64,000 nt of DNA from Tenodera sinensis. Taxonomy: Eukaryota; Arthropoda; Insecta; Mantodea; Mantidae. The translations under genes were made by a program, and so were the position numbers. Below the pieces are notes generated by a model. That model had not been told where the DNA came from and made no database searches. It worked only from the letters and a program-made list of their open reading frames with translations. Shown here in pieces: positions 53,338-64,000 of the stretch. The first letter of the stretch is position 1, and each line of letters begins with the position of its first letter. Where the stretch lies: the NCBI GenBank assembly GCA_030765045.1, contig CM060974.1:52398839-52462838 (forward strand). The letters are read 5' to 3'.

Positions 53338-53730
53338 TTATTATTTATTTATGCCAACAAACTTACTGTTGGTGTTTTTAAACACACAAGCTGTATGTGG
53401 GCAACGTTTGAGAGGTAGAACTGGAACTTAAAAATTCAATGCCACAACTGGGATTTGAACCACAGACTTTCCGCTTGTGTGTTTAAAAACACCAACATTA
53501 AGTTTGTTGGCGTAAATAAATAATAATTACCATTTGAAGGTTATTTAATACTGGGACATAAAGTACTTACAATAGTAAGTCACCATTGGGGTAATTTGTT
53601 TCTGATGTGAGACTGCCTTTATGGTTTACCAGGAGAAATACGAACTGGTTTGAGAATTTAATGCCATTCTGGCAGTTTGTCACAATAGCTCAATGGTTAG
53701 AGTAGCCGCCTGGTAAGCGGAATCTGGGAT
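53338..53730. mobile_element. SINE family D, inverted pieces
   Basis: Minus-sense tail and box B (53338-53477), then a plus-sense tail piece (53478-53527), then the plus-sense 5' part to the tRNA-like AGCTCAATGGTTAGAGTAGC (53528-53725). The last part is the reverse counterpart of 50740-50965, so the two form a 200-base inverted repeat 2.5 kb apart. Confidence 0.65.
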
Positions 53731-53736
53731 GAAGAG

Positions 53737-54535
53737 TCTGTGGCCAGAGGGTGTGTGTGAGGAGAAGGTTTTAATTATGTATTCAGATGCTGCAGCGTAC
53801 ATGATTAAAGCTGCTACTGCCCTTAAGGTTTTCTACACGAATGTACTTGCTTGGCTCATGCATTGCAACGTGTTGCTGAAGTAGTAAGAAGTAATTTTCC
53901 CTGTGTGAATAAGTTGATATCAGCAACGAAAAAGGTCTTCGTGAAAGCACCGCACAGAATTCAGTGCTATAAAAATCACCTCCAACATGTCCCTTTGTAC
54001 TTACAAGATGGGGTCATGGTTAGAAGCTGTGAACTTCTATTGTGAACATTTTGAAGGAGTCCAGTCAGTGGTAAACATAAATAGCTGTTTCCTTCCATAC
54101 GTGAATGTCAGGACATCTAAAGTGGCAAGCTCCTGTGCTTACATCAAAAGTAACTTCAGCTGGTTGCCTAGCACCATCAAGACATCAGGTTCCCATCTTC
54201 ATGAATCTGAAACATGCATCACAGAAGCTTAGTGTGGTTATAGAAAGGAAGGCAGGTGAAAAATTCAACGCTATGCTAAACAGGAATCCAGGGTACTCTA
54301 CACTTGTGCATACATACGTGTTAAAGTGCTAAATGGTGACAATGTCGATTTACCAAAACATTTCTGTGAAAATCAGATTCCTATGCCAAAATATGCTCCC
54401 GTTACTTCATGTGACGTGGAGAGAAGCTTCTCTGCTTATAAGAACATTTTACCCGATAGGAGACAATGACCCCTGAAAATGTGGAAAGGTATATGGTTAT
54501 TCACTGTACCTTGAAAGAAGCAAAAGACTCAAAAT
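53737..54535 (+). pseudogene. hAT-type transposase pseudogene, C-terminal part
   Basis: The match resumes with SLWPEGVCEEKVLIMYSDAA and AYMIKAATALKVFYTN. After frame changes come RVAEVVRSNFPCVNKLISAT, SWLEAVNFYCEHFEGVQSVV, PMPKYAPVTSCDVERSFSAY and KNILPDRRQ. The last pair is the hAT C-terminal dimerisation region. Together with 49757-50322 this accounts for most of a single-exon hAT-like transposase. No terminal repeats or 8-base duplication could be identified. Confidence 0.7.
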
Positions 54536-54865
54536 GAAAATGCCTGGTTGTTCATTGTATGTCAAAAGGTAGAAAACTGAAAATGCATCCTCATTATAAA
54601 ATTTAATTGCTTTGAATTGATTGTTCTACTCATTGACAAATTGGCTTTCAACATTGTTTTACCATCTAAAATTTAAGTAAAATAATTATGTGAAACGAGA
54701 AATTTTAATAAACATAATTCAAAACACGTATTTTTTAGTTCATAATTACCTACTTGAAAATAAATTTTAGGTAAATTCTGCATAAAAAACATTTTCCTTA
54801 CAATTAATTCTATATTTAGTAGATTTTAATTTGTAATTAATTTACGTACTTACAGACCCATCAAA
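54536..54865. other. no recognised feature
   Basis: AT-rich, downstream of the hAT pseudogene. Confidence 0.5.
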
Positions 54866-57395
54866 TTACAAAATTCTGGGTAATTTGCAGTCTACATTTA
54901 GAGTTGAGGTGGTAATCTTAGAATTTTGATTATTACATAATTTTATATATTTTGTTGATACTACATATTTCATTACATATTTTGATGTTTTTGTTACATA
55001 AATATGTACATATTTCACACCTTGATAAGTTATCAAATATATAACTCTAGATAATTTACCAGTCATACTCTTGATGTGTGCTTCCCAAGACAATTTACTC
55101 TCAATACAGATGCCTATTAATTTAATACTTTAACTATGGTTTTCAACTGGAGTATCCCCCAAGCTGAAGGATTTTTTGTGCATTTTATCTTCATTTAATA
55201 GATGGATATATTTGTTTACGTTTCATCCTTTGTACAATTTGTTTATAATGCAATGCTGCTTAAATGTCTAACCCTAAAATCTACTACAGCACAATATAAT
55301 TTTCCATATTTCTTTAAGTTACTATATTTCCATGGACCCATAGCGTCAAACACTGGTTACCGAGCTATTGGGTCCTTTTCTTTCAAACATCTACATTTTC
55401 TTCTTGCTCCTTATTTCTAATTTCCCTTAGCCATCTGTTTCTAACTATGTCTAAATACTTCCCTGTTTGCAATACATTGTTTCTTTATTTTACGCTCAAT
55501 AGCTTTTTAACTAAAATTTCTCTAGGTAATGTAGTCTGATTCTTCTTTTCTATTTTTCCTCTCCATTTCTTTGTTTGCTCACTTCATTTAATAAGCAACC
55601 ATTTGTGCTGAACATGAAGAGGCCTGAGATAAGGCATTACCTGTAACATCTTTAAGTAAATTAAAGTCTGTGCTATAGTTGAAGGTAGTATCATATGTAA
55701 ACATGATAAAGTATTTATATGGGATGGCAGGTCATTTATCATTATCAAAAGCAATAGTGGTCCCAGAATGAAATCCTATGGGACTCCATATTTAACCTCA
55801 GTTGTGTTACAGAACCCTCCTCCTGAGTTGACCACCTGTTTACGATTCGCTAGGTAGGATTTAAAAAAGCTATGTCCTGTATTCTTAATGCAGTGCATAG
55901 TTAACTTCTGTAAGAGGATGGTATGTTTTACACAACTGAAAGCCTTATTCAGGTCCCAAAAGGTGGCCTGGGCAATGTGCTTCTCTTCAAAAACCTGCAT
56001 GACTATCAGTGAATCTACTGCTTCAACAGTGGATTTACCTCTTCTAAAACCAAACTGACATGGGCTAATTAAATTATTTTCAAGATATTCATATGTTTGC
56101 ATTTTTACCACTGACTTAACAACAAAGTGGAGCGATAACTAGTTGGAGAATTCCTGTCACCCTTTTTGTACACAGGTATAATCTTCAAAACTTTTAACAC
56201 TGACAGAAAATTGCCACTACCAAGACATGCATTTATGGAGAACGTAAATGGATGAACGATATCATAAATGACTTTTACTGAGATTATTAGACACACCATA
56301 TATATCTACAGTTTCCAAGAGTTTAAGTTTTCTTACAATGTTTGAAAGTGTCAACAGAGACTTCAGTGAGTATAAAGCTATGCTTTACTTTAGGAGTGTC
56401 CTGTACATTATCTGAAACTCTTATTACATGTTACTTCTACAGATGAGACAAAAAACCTGCTGAATCCCTCAGTGTTATACCGTGATCATTCACTTTAATA
56501 ATTTTGGCCATTCTGTTACTGATTTTCCATGCTTCCTTGCATTTACTGTTTCCTTCATCTATTTTCTTTTAGCTATGCAATTTCTTTGCTTCATCAATGG
56601 CTAATTTGTACCCTTCTCTAATTTTTAAGTAGGCTAATTTTGTCTTTTTAGTTTTATTCCTTTTGTATATACCAAAGTGTAGCATAACTAATGATTTCAT
56701 TTTACCTAGTTGAGGTGTGTCTCAATTTGAAATCTTAGTTCTTTTTACTACTGGTACCATATCTTATTTTGCACTTCCTGTGAGGTATACAGACTGAAAA
56801 TATTTATAAATATATTCATAAACCTTTTAAGTGCTAATTGTGCTGGCACAAGATGAATTACATTTTGACACGTTAATACATCTGACAACTTGACCAAGCT
56901 GAGCATCTGTTTAAAATTTAGAATTTCCTCATCCGTTATTGGTATTCTTATTACAGTTTTAAATCCTTTATGGTTATCCATATTTGTATTACCTATTTTA
57001 GCCAAAATTAAAGAATGATCAGAGAGTGGAAAAGCTATCACCTCACTTGATATGCTATGTTTTTCAATATTATCTAAACATACAGATCCCCTGGTATACC
57101 TGTCATTTACATACCACAAATTATATTCTATTAAAACATTTAAGAACCAGTTGTGCTACATTTGTTCACTGTAACATCAAAATTTGTACTGATGTCTCCA
57201 TCCATTACTACTTACATTTTTTGTATTTACCTAAAATATTAAGCATTATTTGTAACTTCTCAAAAAATACATCATGAATTGGGGATGTATAAAGAGACAC
57301 AGTTATCATTTTGGGATACTCTAAGGTGATGCCAGCAACTTCAAAATTCAGCTCATCACACAGATAACTTGAATCTAATTTGTAGAACTTCCAGC
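54866..57395 (-). mobile_element. Jockey-type LINE relic: endonuclease, RT and post-RT region
   Basis: From high to low coordinates: LCDELNFEVAGITLEYPKMI (endonuclease start, 57350), WYVNDRYTRGSVCLDNIEKH, FPLSDHSLILAKI (the SDH endonuclease site, 57020), VLKIIPVYKKGDRNSPTSYR (RT block 1), SPCQFGFRRGKSTVEAVD and ATFWDLNKAFSCVKH (first catalytic-Asp block), VKYGVP, ILGPLLLLIMINDLP and MFTYDTTFNYS (a damaged YADD site). Then come NEDKMHKKSFSLGDTPVENH and LSWEAHIKSMTGKLSRVIYL. The YADD pair has lost one Asp. A 381-base foreign insertion at 55201-55581 lies between the last two blocks. It is 5'- and 3'-truncated. Confidence 0.8.
55201..55581. mobile_element. 381-base insertion with a 12-base target duplication
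   Basis: CTTCATTTAATA is present at 55189-55200 and again at 55582-55593. Removing the insert and one copy rejoins the LINE frame exactly (LLNE|DKMHKK). The insert is A-rich on the minus strand with no recognised family. The duplication length suits retroposition. Confidence 0.65.
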
Positions 57396-57960
57396 AGTAT
57401 TATTACAACAGACTTGAACATGCTATTGAAGGGAAAATGTTAGAAGACCAAGCAGGATTTACTACAGGAAAATCATGTACGGACCAAATTTTTAGTGTGA
57501 GAGAAATTACAGAACAATTTCATGCAAAGGGTCAAGAGATACATTTGATTTTCGTTGACTTAGAAAAGGCCTACAATTTAGTACCTATTAATCAACTTTG
57601 GGATGCAATGGTGGGTGTTGGTATTGTGTTACCAATTATTTTGCTTATTTGGCAGTATACAAAATAAGGAAGATATTACCTTCTTCACTCAGAACTTACA
57701 AGGCCTAAGTCAGGGGTGTAGCATGTTTCCTACTTTATTTAAAATATATATGCAATTTGTATTAGAACAATGGAATTGGTCCTGCGGAGCAATGGATATA
57801 TCAGTTCAAGATGGTACTGTACATTCACTGTTATCTACAGACAATCAGGTGGTGATGGCTCTGGGTCGTGATGACATTAAATATACATGTATATGAACAT
57901 CATAATAGTCTACAAAATAAATACAGATGGCTTTGAATGCAAATAAAGGGAAATATTAAT
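57396..57960 (+). mobile_element. LINE reverse transcriptase fragment (plus strand)
   Basis: EDQAGFTTGKSCTDQIFSVR and HLIFVDLEKAYNLVPINQLW (first catalytic Asp) are followed, after a frame change, by QGLSQGCSMFPTLFKIYMQF and SLLSTDNQVVMA, where FADDQ is expected. The active-site Asp pair is changed, so it is inactive. The family differs from LINE-X and the Jockey type; RTE-like is a guess. It begins exactly where the minus-strand LINE starts. Confidence 0.7.
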
Positions 57961-59330
57961 TTTGGAAGGAGTGACTGACAATTGCGGTAACTGTGTTCCC
58001 TGCTCTATTTTCAGCAATTGCAATTCCTATAAAGCATTCGGTTGTATAATTGTAATTGAATTGGAGCATTCATAACACGGCAGGTTGCTATGTGGGGTAA
58101 AACTACCTAGAGGAGCTCTATCAGAAATAGACTCCATTATTTGTATAATTTTATATTTCACATGAGTTATATAAATAATGATGTTCCCTTAAGAAAGAAA
58201 AAAAAAAAAAAGGAAAAGGAACGTTAAATGGATTCAAACTAAACTTAGGCCACCCCTGATTACTTCCGCAAACAGGCCTTAATGAGTTCTGCTACAGAAA
58301 CTGTCACTGAGTAATTCTTAAGATGTTGTCAGGTTCAGGATTGATCCTGGTCATGGGAGAGATGCACACTCCTGAAACATTGATGGCTCTTCATCACTAC
58401 ACCTGCCTCGAAGCTCGAGAATGTCTTGAATATGTTTATCGACAGAAAAGCTTCAAATCTTATGTCACTGACTAAGCTTATGTTCGTAAGCCTAGCATCC
58501 AACACTGGATTCATTTTTGTTCTACTAGTCCATAACTTAACAGAAACACAATAAAAACATATTTTCTGCAGGTGCACCAAAGTTGAGTTTGTAATGCTGA
58601 TGCGTTAATGCAGAAAGATTCCTGAAATATTGCTTGTATATTTGACAAATAGCTTCATTCAGAAGCAACAAATAATAATGGTGGGTGTATGACTTAACAA
58701 GCTGTGCTTGTTTAGTCTCCAGTCCTGGTGCTTAAAGTCTGAATAAGAAGTGAAATGGCATGAAGCTGTTGAGGACATTTGTTCCCTTGTTGATAATGAT
58801 CTAGTAAAAGACAAAACAGGTGTTCGCATTTGGAACAATACAGTGTTGTTTATAATGTATCCAGAAGCCTCTTTGTGAGGTTAGTTGTTTGTTGCGCAAG
58901 TATGTCAAATTATCCTATGCTATCTGGATACTAGACAGAATAGATAAAAGTGTCAAACATGTAATTCTTCCCATTTCCCTGTCAAATACCACATTCTGAT
59001 GTTTAGTTGCAAGTTTATGCAAAAACTTTGAGGTAGCTCATTAAAGTAGAAAATATTTTACCGAGTGCCATGCAGAGTAATTATTGGAAGCCTCAGAATT
59101 GAAGAAGAAATATGTTTTGTTGTTGCTAGAACTAGTCGCTTGAACCTGCAACCATTACAGAACCTATTAATATTTCATAAAGGCTATTGATGTACGGACT
59201 ATTGGACAATTTCAATAAAAGGGTATTATTAAAATAAACAGCTGTGTTTTTATACCTGCCTAGCTGTCAGTCTCGACTGATATATGTCCTAATGCCATAT
59301 TGCTACCGATGACAAGCAAAGTTTGTAGAC
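57961..59330. other. no recognised feature
   Basis: AT-rich DNA with a poly-A run at 58194-58211. The frame 58335-58580 (minus) has no domain. Confidence 0.5.
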
Positions 59331-59441
59331 GAATGTCGGGTAACTTAAAAGCTCTATGGACCACGGGCTCATTTGAGCATCATTTCAGCCATTTCATTCA
59401 TTCACCGTCCGATATGACACTACGTTGGAGGACGTTAACTA
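59331..59441 (+). mobile_element. SINE family C, 3' fragment (copy 2)
   Basis: GACGAATGTCGGGTAACTTA, GGGCTCATTTGAGCATCATT and CGTCCGATATGACACTACGT match the body of 61137-61372 in reverse. The tRNA head is missing. Confidence 0.75.
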
Positions 59442-59460
59442 AAAAAAAGTTTTAATACGT

Positions 59461-59584
59461 AAGCTTCAATAGTTGTGATTACAGTTTTAAGTGTGCCGCA
59501 TTTATTAAAGCAAATAGAACTTAATTTACGAGAGTTTTAATATGCAGCAAACTTAAACTCTGTAATCACAACCATAGAAGCACA
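59461..59584. repeat. small imperfect hairpin repeat
   Basis: CTTCAATAGTTGTGATTACAG with TTTTAAGTGTG (59464) returns in reverse as CTGTAATCACAACCATAGAAG (59557), arms about 40 bases and loop about 35. It could be a MITE relic; no target duplication was found. Confidence 0.45.
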
Positions 59585-60555
59585 CGTGTTAAAATGTATG
59601 TCATCAGTAGCAAGGACATATGATCTGAGACTGACTACTCGCAGGTATGGAAAATACTGTAGGAACTACCGGCAACGTAACCATTTGGGAGCGCGATTTC
59701 TCATAGCGTAGTTCCAAGCCTCCCCGATTGGAGTGGTTTTTTTTTTGTTGTTTTTTGAGACCAAAGATTAACGCGGAGCTTTCACTTCTTATGGTTATAT
59801 GTTCTGTGATGGTGTGTAATCCTTGGCAAGGATCTCTTGTGGCTGGAGACCACAGAACACCGAGAACACCCTAGTAAGCTGGAGACATTCCGTGCTGGAG
59901 ACTTAGCGTCCGAGACAATTTCCCGAACACGCTGGAGCCCACTTTTGGAATATATATGTACAAGCCTAGTCTTCTCACAGGTGATGTATAAGTACTTTCA
60001 ATTTAATGAAAGTTAGGTTCCTATATTTCAAACCTTCCAAAATCACATGCATGAGTTAAAAATATGGTGTTGAATGGGTTTGTTGGGTATAGTTCTCGCG
60101 AAAGTAGGTTTTTCAGTTGTTTACAAGAGTGATCTTTTTCCGCCCCTGATGTAAAGGTTTTACAACTTCCCCAGCAATTTGTGCAAGTCTCAAAACCACA
60201 TGTTAAACACGAGGGTTCTCCCATGTTGCCAATAGCTTGACCTGCTGCTCTTTGTATTAGTTGAAGAAAAACGTTAGTGCTGAGTGATTGTGTTAATTCT
60301 GCGTAAAGCTTATAGTTGCAAGTGATTCAAGTTTTAAATTTAATGCAGATAAATACTGCCCCATAACATCATGTGGAGACCATGGTAATGTTTCATGTTT
60401 TGCACCAAACGAACGCGAGGATCTAAGTGAATTTCATTCAGAACCACATGAAATACCGTGTTCTGCATCCTGTGGAACAAACGAACGCTTCAGCGCAAAT
60501 GAGCACCAACCGCAACACACTGAAATGCCTTGTTCTGTACGAGGTGTAAGAAATC
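59585..60555. other. no confidently recognised gene
   Basis: A minus-strand frame at 60021-60224 has CxxC pairs (PSCLTCGFETCTNCWG) but no known fold. A plus reading near 60340-60520 (CGDHGNVSCFAPNEREDLSE type) is also open. Neither can be supported as an exon from sequence alone. Confidence 0.3.
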
Positions 60556-60560
60556 CACCG

Positions 60561-60840
60561 CATGACAATAATAATGATGATGATGATGATGATAATACTA
60601 GTAGTAGTAATAGTAATAGTAGTAATAGTAACAGCAGCAACAATAACAATAATAAGAATAGTGGTAACGGTAATAATAGTTATAATAGTAACAGCAACAA
60701 TAATAATCATAATAATAATAATAATAAGAAGAAGAAGAATATAGTAGTAATAACAATAATAATAGCTGTAATAACAGTAATAATAATAGGGATAGCGATA
60801 ATAGTATAACAATAATTACAATCATAACAATAATAATAGT
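60561..60840 (+). repeat. GAT/AGT/AAT/AAC microsatellite
   Basis: About 280 bases of mixed triplets. Long Asn/Ser-, Ile- and Tyr-rich frames on both strands are by-products. Confidence 0.9.
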
Positions 60841-60954
60841 CCTGTGTAATTTTATATACTGGAAGTTGCTCATTATTCTTGTTTAAGTATTGTCCTTAGA
60901 CAAGCATTATCAAAATTAAATAATATTAAAGAAAAGAGCAGTCACGGCTGAAAC

Positions 60955-61640
60955 CTTTGTTAAAAATTGGATGTGTTACACTCACACTACTCTTTGACTG
61001 AACCATTGTTAAAAATCTGATGTGTTGCACCCACACTACTCTTTTACTGAACCATTGTTATAAATGCTTATTGCTATATCTTCTGTTTGCAAAAATTATT
61101 TTCTTTCTTTCTTTTTTTTTTTCTTTTTAATTAACGCCCTCCAACATTGTGTCATATCGGACGAATGAATAAAATGAAATGGGTGAAATGATGCTCAAAT
61201 GAGCCTGAGGTCTATGGAGCTTTAAGTTACCCGACATTCGTCTTCTCAGGATAGGGAAAACCTTGGGAAAAAGCCTTATCCGGATAACTTACCCTAAGCG
61301 AGATTCGAACTCGCGATCTCTTGAACACGAGGCAGACACGCTAACCATCACGCTACCGAGGTGGGCTATTTATTTCCTTGTAGGTACCAGGGGTATATGG
61401 GAACACAGCAGACTTTGAGCGATAGTCAAATATTTTGAAGCTTTCAAATTCCATTCTCTTTGCACGGCAAGCATATACAAAGTGAGTAACGATCTTCCAT
61501 TTGAGAAAAGTTTGTTTTCCAAAACTCACACAATTAATAAGGAATATCTCTAAAATGGTTCACTCTACAAAAAAAATTTATTTGCACATACATTGTGTGT
61601 TTGGCAAATTTACATTTTTTGTATAGTAAGCAGAAGTTTG
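60955..61640 (+). mobile_element. repeat family F, copy interrupted by a SINE
   Basis: The 5' block ATGTGTTGCACCCACACTAC occurs twice in tandem about 58 bases apart (60968 and 61018). After the SINE C insertion (61137-61372) the family resumes with CCTTGTAGGTACCAGGGG and continues to TTTTTTGTATAGTA near 61628. The 3' half is missing. Confidence 0.65.
61137..61372 (-). mobile_element. tRNA-derived SINE, family C, copy 3 (fullest)
   Basis: Minus sense: ATGGTTAGCGTGTCTGCCTC (box A region) and GCGAGTTCGAATCTCGCTTA (box B), then the body shared with 16298-16498. The end ATATGACACAATGTTGGAGG is followed by AAAAAGAAAAAAAAAAAGAA, a probable tail. It splits a family F copy. Confidence 0.9.
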
Positions 61641-61889
61641 AATGATCTGGCCCATGTTTCATATAGTGCAACTATGCACTATAAGAAGGTATCTATCATA
61701 ACTATAATGCTCCAGGTGAGTTTCTGCAAAGTCATGTCATATCTCAGGGCGCCCACTAAGATGCAGTTTTTCATGTTCTCAGACAATTCTTTAGAACACA
61801 AAACACAGTCATATGCTTTATTCCTACCTCCAGGGTTAACTCATTTACTGTCTGTCAATCAGTGTCTAGTAGTGTGGAAACAACTTGCA

Positions 61890-62275
61890 CATTCTCTTCA
61901 CTAACACTCGGACAACTTGGTCAAGGTGTGAGGGGCATCCTCATTGAAGGTTCTAATTAACCTCCTCACAGTCCTGTGTGGTAACGCAGTCTTCCTATAG
62001 GTCCTAACAAGATCACTATATTTTTGTGCTGTAAAAGCATAGGTACATTGAATTTTCACCCAAGATCACTGTTCCTCCATTGTGAGCGTGGCAAAATATA
62101 TAGGTTAGAGCAGTAGCTAATGCAACTTCCTGTCTCCTCAGTGCATGTGGAAGTATCCATTTATTGGAGGGGAGGTCAGACATAGACTAACATGTAAAAG
62201 TGACAGGTAATTCCCTTTTGTTTTGCTTCCATGTCAATGTTGCCAGTATTTTTGTTACATCCCACATACAAATGG
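61890..62275 (-). mobile_element. mariner relic: terminal repeat and transposase N-terminus
   Basis: On the minus strand GGATGTAACAAAAATACTGG (terminal repeat) precedes SWVKIQCTYAFTAQKYSDLV and TYRKTALPHRTVRRLIRTFN, the N-terminal helix-turn-helix region of the mariner family also seen at 39.4 kb. The catalytic domain is missing. Confidence 0.6.
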
Positions 62276-63029
62276 CTTTAAAGTTTATCACCTTGAGAAC
62301 AGAATGGAGGCATCTCAATCTATATTAGGGACATCTTTGCTTTCGAAAAATAAATAAATATTACAGGATATTGTACCTTGCAGTAGTGCTGTATCTACAT
62401 CTGTAGCAGTTTTCATCCAAACCACAATAACAAAAGACCAAGCAGAATTTTAGATTCTTTCGCTGTGAGCCTCATGAAAATTAATTTGTTCAAACATTTT
62501 CAGCTATAGGTGACAATAACTTGTTTATTCCCCAGGTAAATACTAATAATGGTACACCTGTAATAACAAATGGCTACACATGACAGTTCTCTAAAGTTTA
62601 ATTGACTAACTCAAACCATTATCTTTTCACATATTTTTTAATGATAATATTGATGACATAAACTTGTTTACTCTTAAATTTGGCAGGGGAACTATATTGA
62701 TAGTTGTGACAAAACAGCGAGAAAAGACTTGGCGTGGGCTACAACAGGGGTGGTAAAATGAAAGGATATGAGATTCTGGAGGATTCAGAGAAATGTGTGA
62801 ATGTGAAGAAACAACAATTCTCAGGAGAAAAAAAAATTGGTAAAATGGAATAGTTAAATTTACCAGAACAGATTGAAGCAAATCTTTTGAATGTAAAATC
62901 GAGAAACAATAGAAATAGGAAAGTTTTTAGGCAGAGTAAGACTTAAAAACTTTTATGGTGAACACTTCTAATTGTGGTTTCACAGTTGATCACCCACAAA
63001 TAAGAGAGGTGGTTAAGAAAAATTAGCAA
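62276..63029. other. no recognised feature
   Basis: AT-rich. A stretch at 62295-62350 resembles 13220-13290. Frames are short. Confidence 0.5.
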
Positions 63030-63305
63030 AATCAGTATCAGTGGGTGGGTTTTCTCTGGGTTCTCCAGTTCCTCCCACCAGTCATTCCACCAATCTCTCC
63101 ATAATCGTCTTTCCATTTATGGATTTTGCCAGCATTTCATATCATCCTCTTCCTCACACTCATACATGGTGCTTGGCTGACCACCTGCTTCCAGGTCTTC
63201 ACTCTGGTGCATAGGTTTGTCCGCTCCCTGACAGGCGTCACCCTAGGCATTGGCTTGTACGTCGTAGGGGTTGTAAGTCTTATATAAGGGGAGGGTTATC
63301 AGATG
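63030..63305 (+). mobile_element. SINE family A (subfamily A1), 5'-truncated copy 5
   Basis: Begins inside the body (GTGGGTGGGTTTTCTCTGGG) and matches copies 1 and 2 to the end, including ACATGGTGCTTGGCTGACCA and TATATAAGGGGAGGG. The tRNA head is missing. Confidence 0.8.
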
Positions 63306-64000
63306 AAGCAAAATTAGTAAGACACATATACTTGAATTACATTCTCTCAAAAAGAACTAGCCAAGCTATGAAACAATTAGATTCAGTCCATAATTAACAA
63401 CACAATGAATAGGCTTAACAATACTTCTTGAGTTCTTAATGTCTACTGATTCTAAGCAAATGAGTTATATTTTGTAGAAGTAACAGTCAAAGGTTTCTGT
63501 GGTGAGAATAATACACATATTACATTTAAGAAACATTTGCATTATGTAGTAAAATATGTAGTCAAACTAATCAATCTGTATTTCAATACAGGTATAACGC
63601 CTGATATACATAAAAAAGCAGATACACATATTTTTAAATATGGTCATAAAAAACCCTAATAACTATTCATGCTTCCTAATCTATCAAATATCATGAAAAT
63701 ACAATGAGTATTACATTATTGTCACTCACTAACAAACTCAAAAGTAGATGAATAACTGGCCATGTAATCTTGATAATTTTGCTGAATGTATTTGTCAGCT
63801 TTGTTATTCAAAAAGAAATATCTAAAGCTTGGAAGTTTAATTAAAATAAAATTATTTTGTTGTTTAATGACGCTGTTAATTGCCAGGATCACATCAGCGT
63901 CGCCGGTGTGCCGGAATTTTGTCACGCAGGAGTTCTTTTACATGCCAGTAAATCTACTGACATGGAGCTGTCGTTTTTAAGCACACTTAAAAACCATCGG
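63306..64000. other. no recognised feature
   Basis: AT-rich. The frames at 63722-63925 and 63786-63980 overlap on opposite strands and show no domain. Confidence 0.5.

Noticed and set aside
60021..60224. Cys-pair-rich minus-strand frame as a zinc-binding gene
   Set aside because: Cys spacing fits no family I recognise, there are no splice sites of quality, and no second copy is seen.
60434..60873. Leu-, Tyr- and Asn/Ser-rich frames
   Set aside because: Same reason: triplet microsatellite.

Overview
This window looks like repeat-dense nuclear DNA from an arthropod, most likely an insect with a large genome. The support is tRNA-derived SINEs, non-LTR retrotransposons of several clades, Penelope-like elements, Tc1/mariner and hAT relics, a Gypsy-like LTR element, AT-rich spacers and spliceosomal introns of 9-13 kb. 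No bacterial or phage-type organisation is present. The exact taxon cannot be settled by eye; a polyneopteran-type insect would fit but is a guess.

Only one convincing host gene was found: a C2H2 zinc-finger gene on the + strand with three coding exons (15615-16070, 25368-25399, 38197-38944). The splice sites match consensus and the reading frame is continuous, giving 411 residues: an acidic N-terminus with IKxE-type motifs and six C-terminal fingers. Nearly everything else, including both introns, is mobile DNA or its debris.

Layout. 1-3.3 kb: two related Gag-like ORF1 proteins of non-LTR elements on the minus strand, separated by a 3'-end segment and its poly-A tail. 3.4-3.8 kb: broken THAP-domain exon. 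4.4-6.2 kb: Penelope-like element (PLE) with an inverted second GIY-YIG copy and a hammerhead-like motif. 7-11.7 kb: SINEs and LINE fragments (reverse transcriptase, RNase H). 12-15.5 kb: repeat family F, SINE relics and a LINE tail. 15.6-38.9 kb: the zinc-finger gene, whose introns hold SINEs, a 600-bp GAT/GGT tract, three LINE clades, two copies of a composite LINE-tail element, a Gypsy-like element nested in a LINE, a Tc1-like element, and a 241-bp palindromic PLE-terminal (retrozyme-like) insertion with an exact 12-bp target duplication. 39-44.3 kb: two mariner elements, a third composite copy and a second PLE. 44.4-49.2 kb: LINEs interrupted by an unclassified terminal-inverted-repeat element. 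49.7-54.5 kb: a hAT-type transposase pseudogene split by 3.4 kb of SINE hairpins, transposase relics and satellites. 54.9-58 kb: LINE reverse transcriptase and endonuclease fragments. 58-64 kb: SINEs, microsatellite, mariner relic and AT-rich DNA.

The most interesting structure is the set of three hammerhead-ribozyme-like motifs, all tied to PLE ends. One lies in a minimal, target-duplication-flanked palindrome. LINE/SINE pairs sharing (AAC)n tails suggest one LINE machinery mobilising several non-autonomous passengers. Calls are from reading the sequence and translations; no database search was run.
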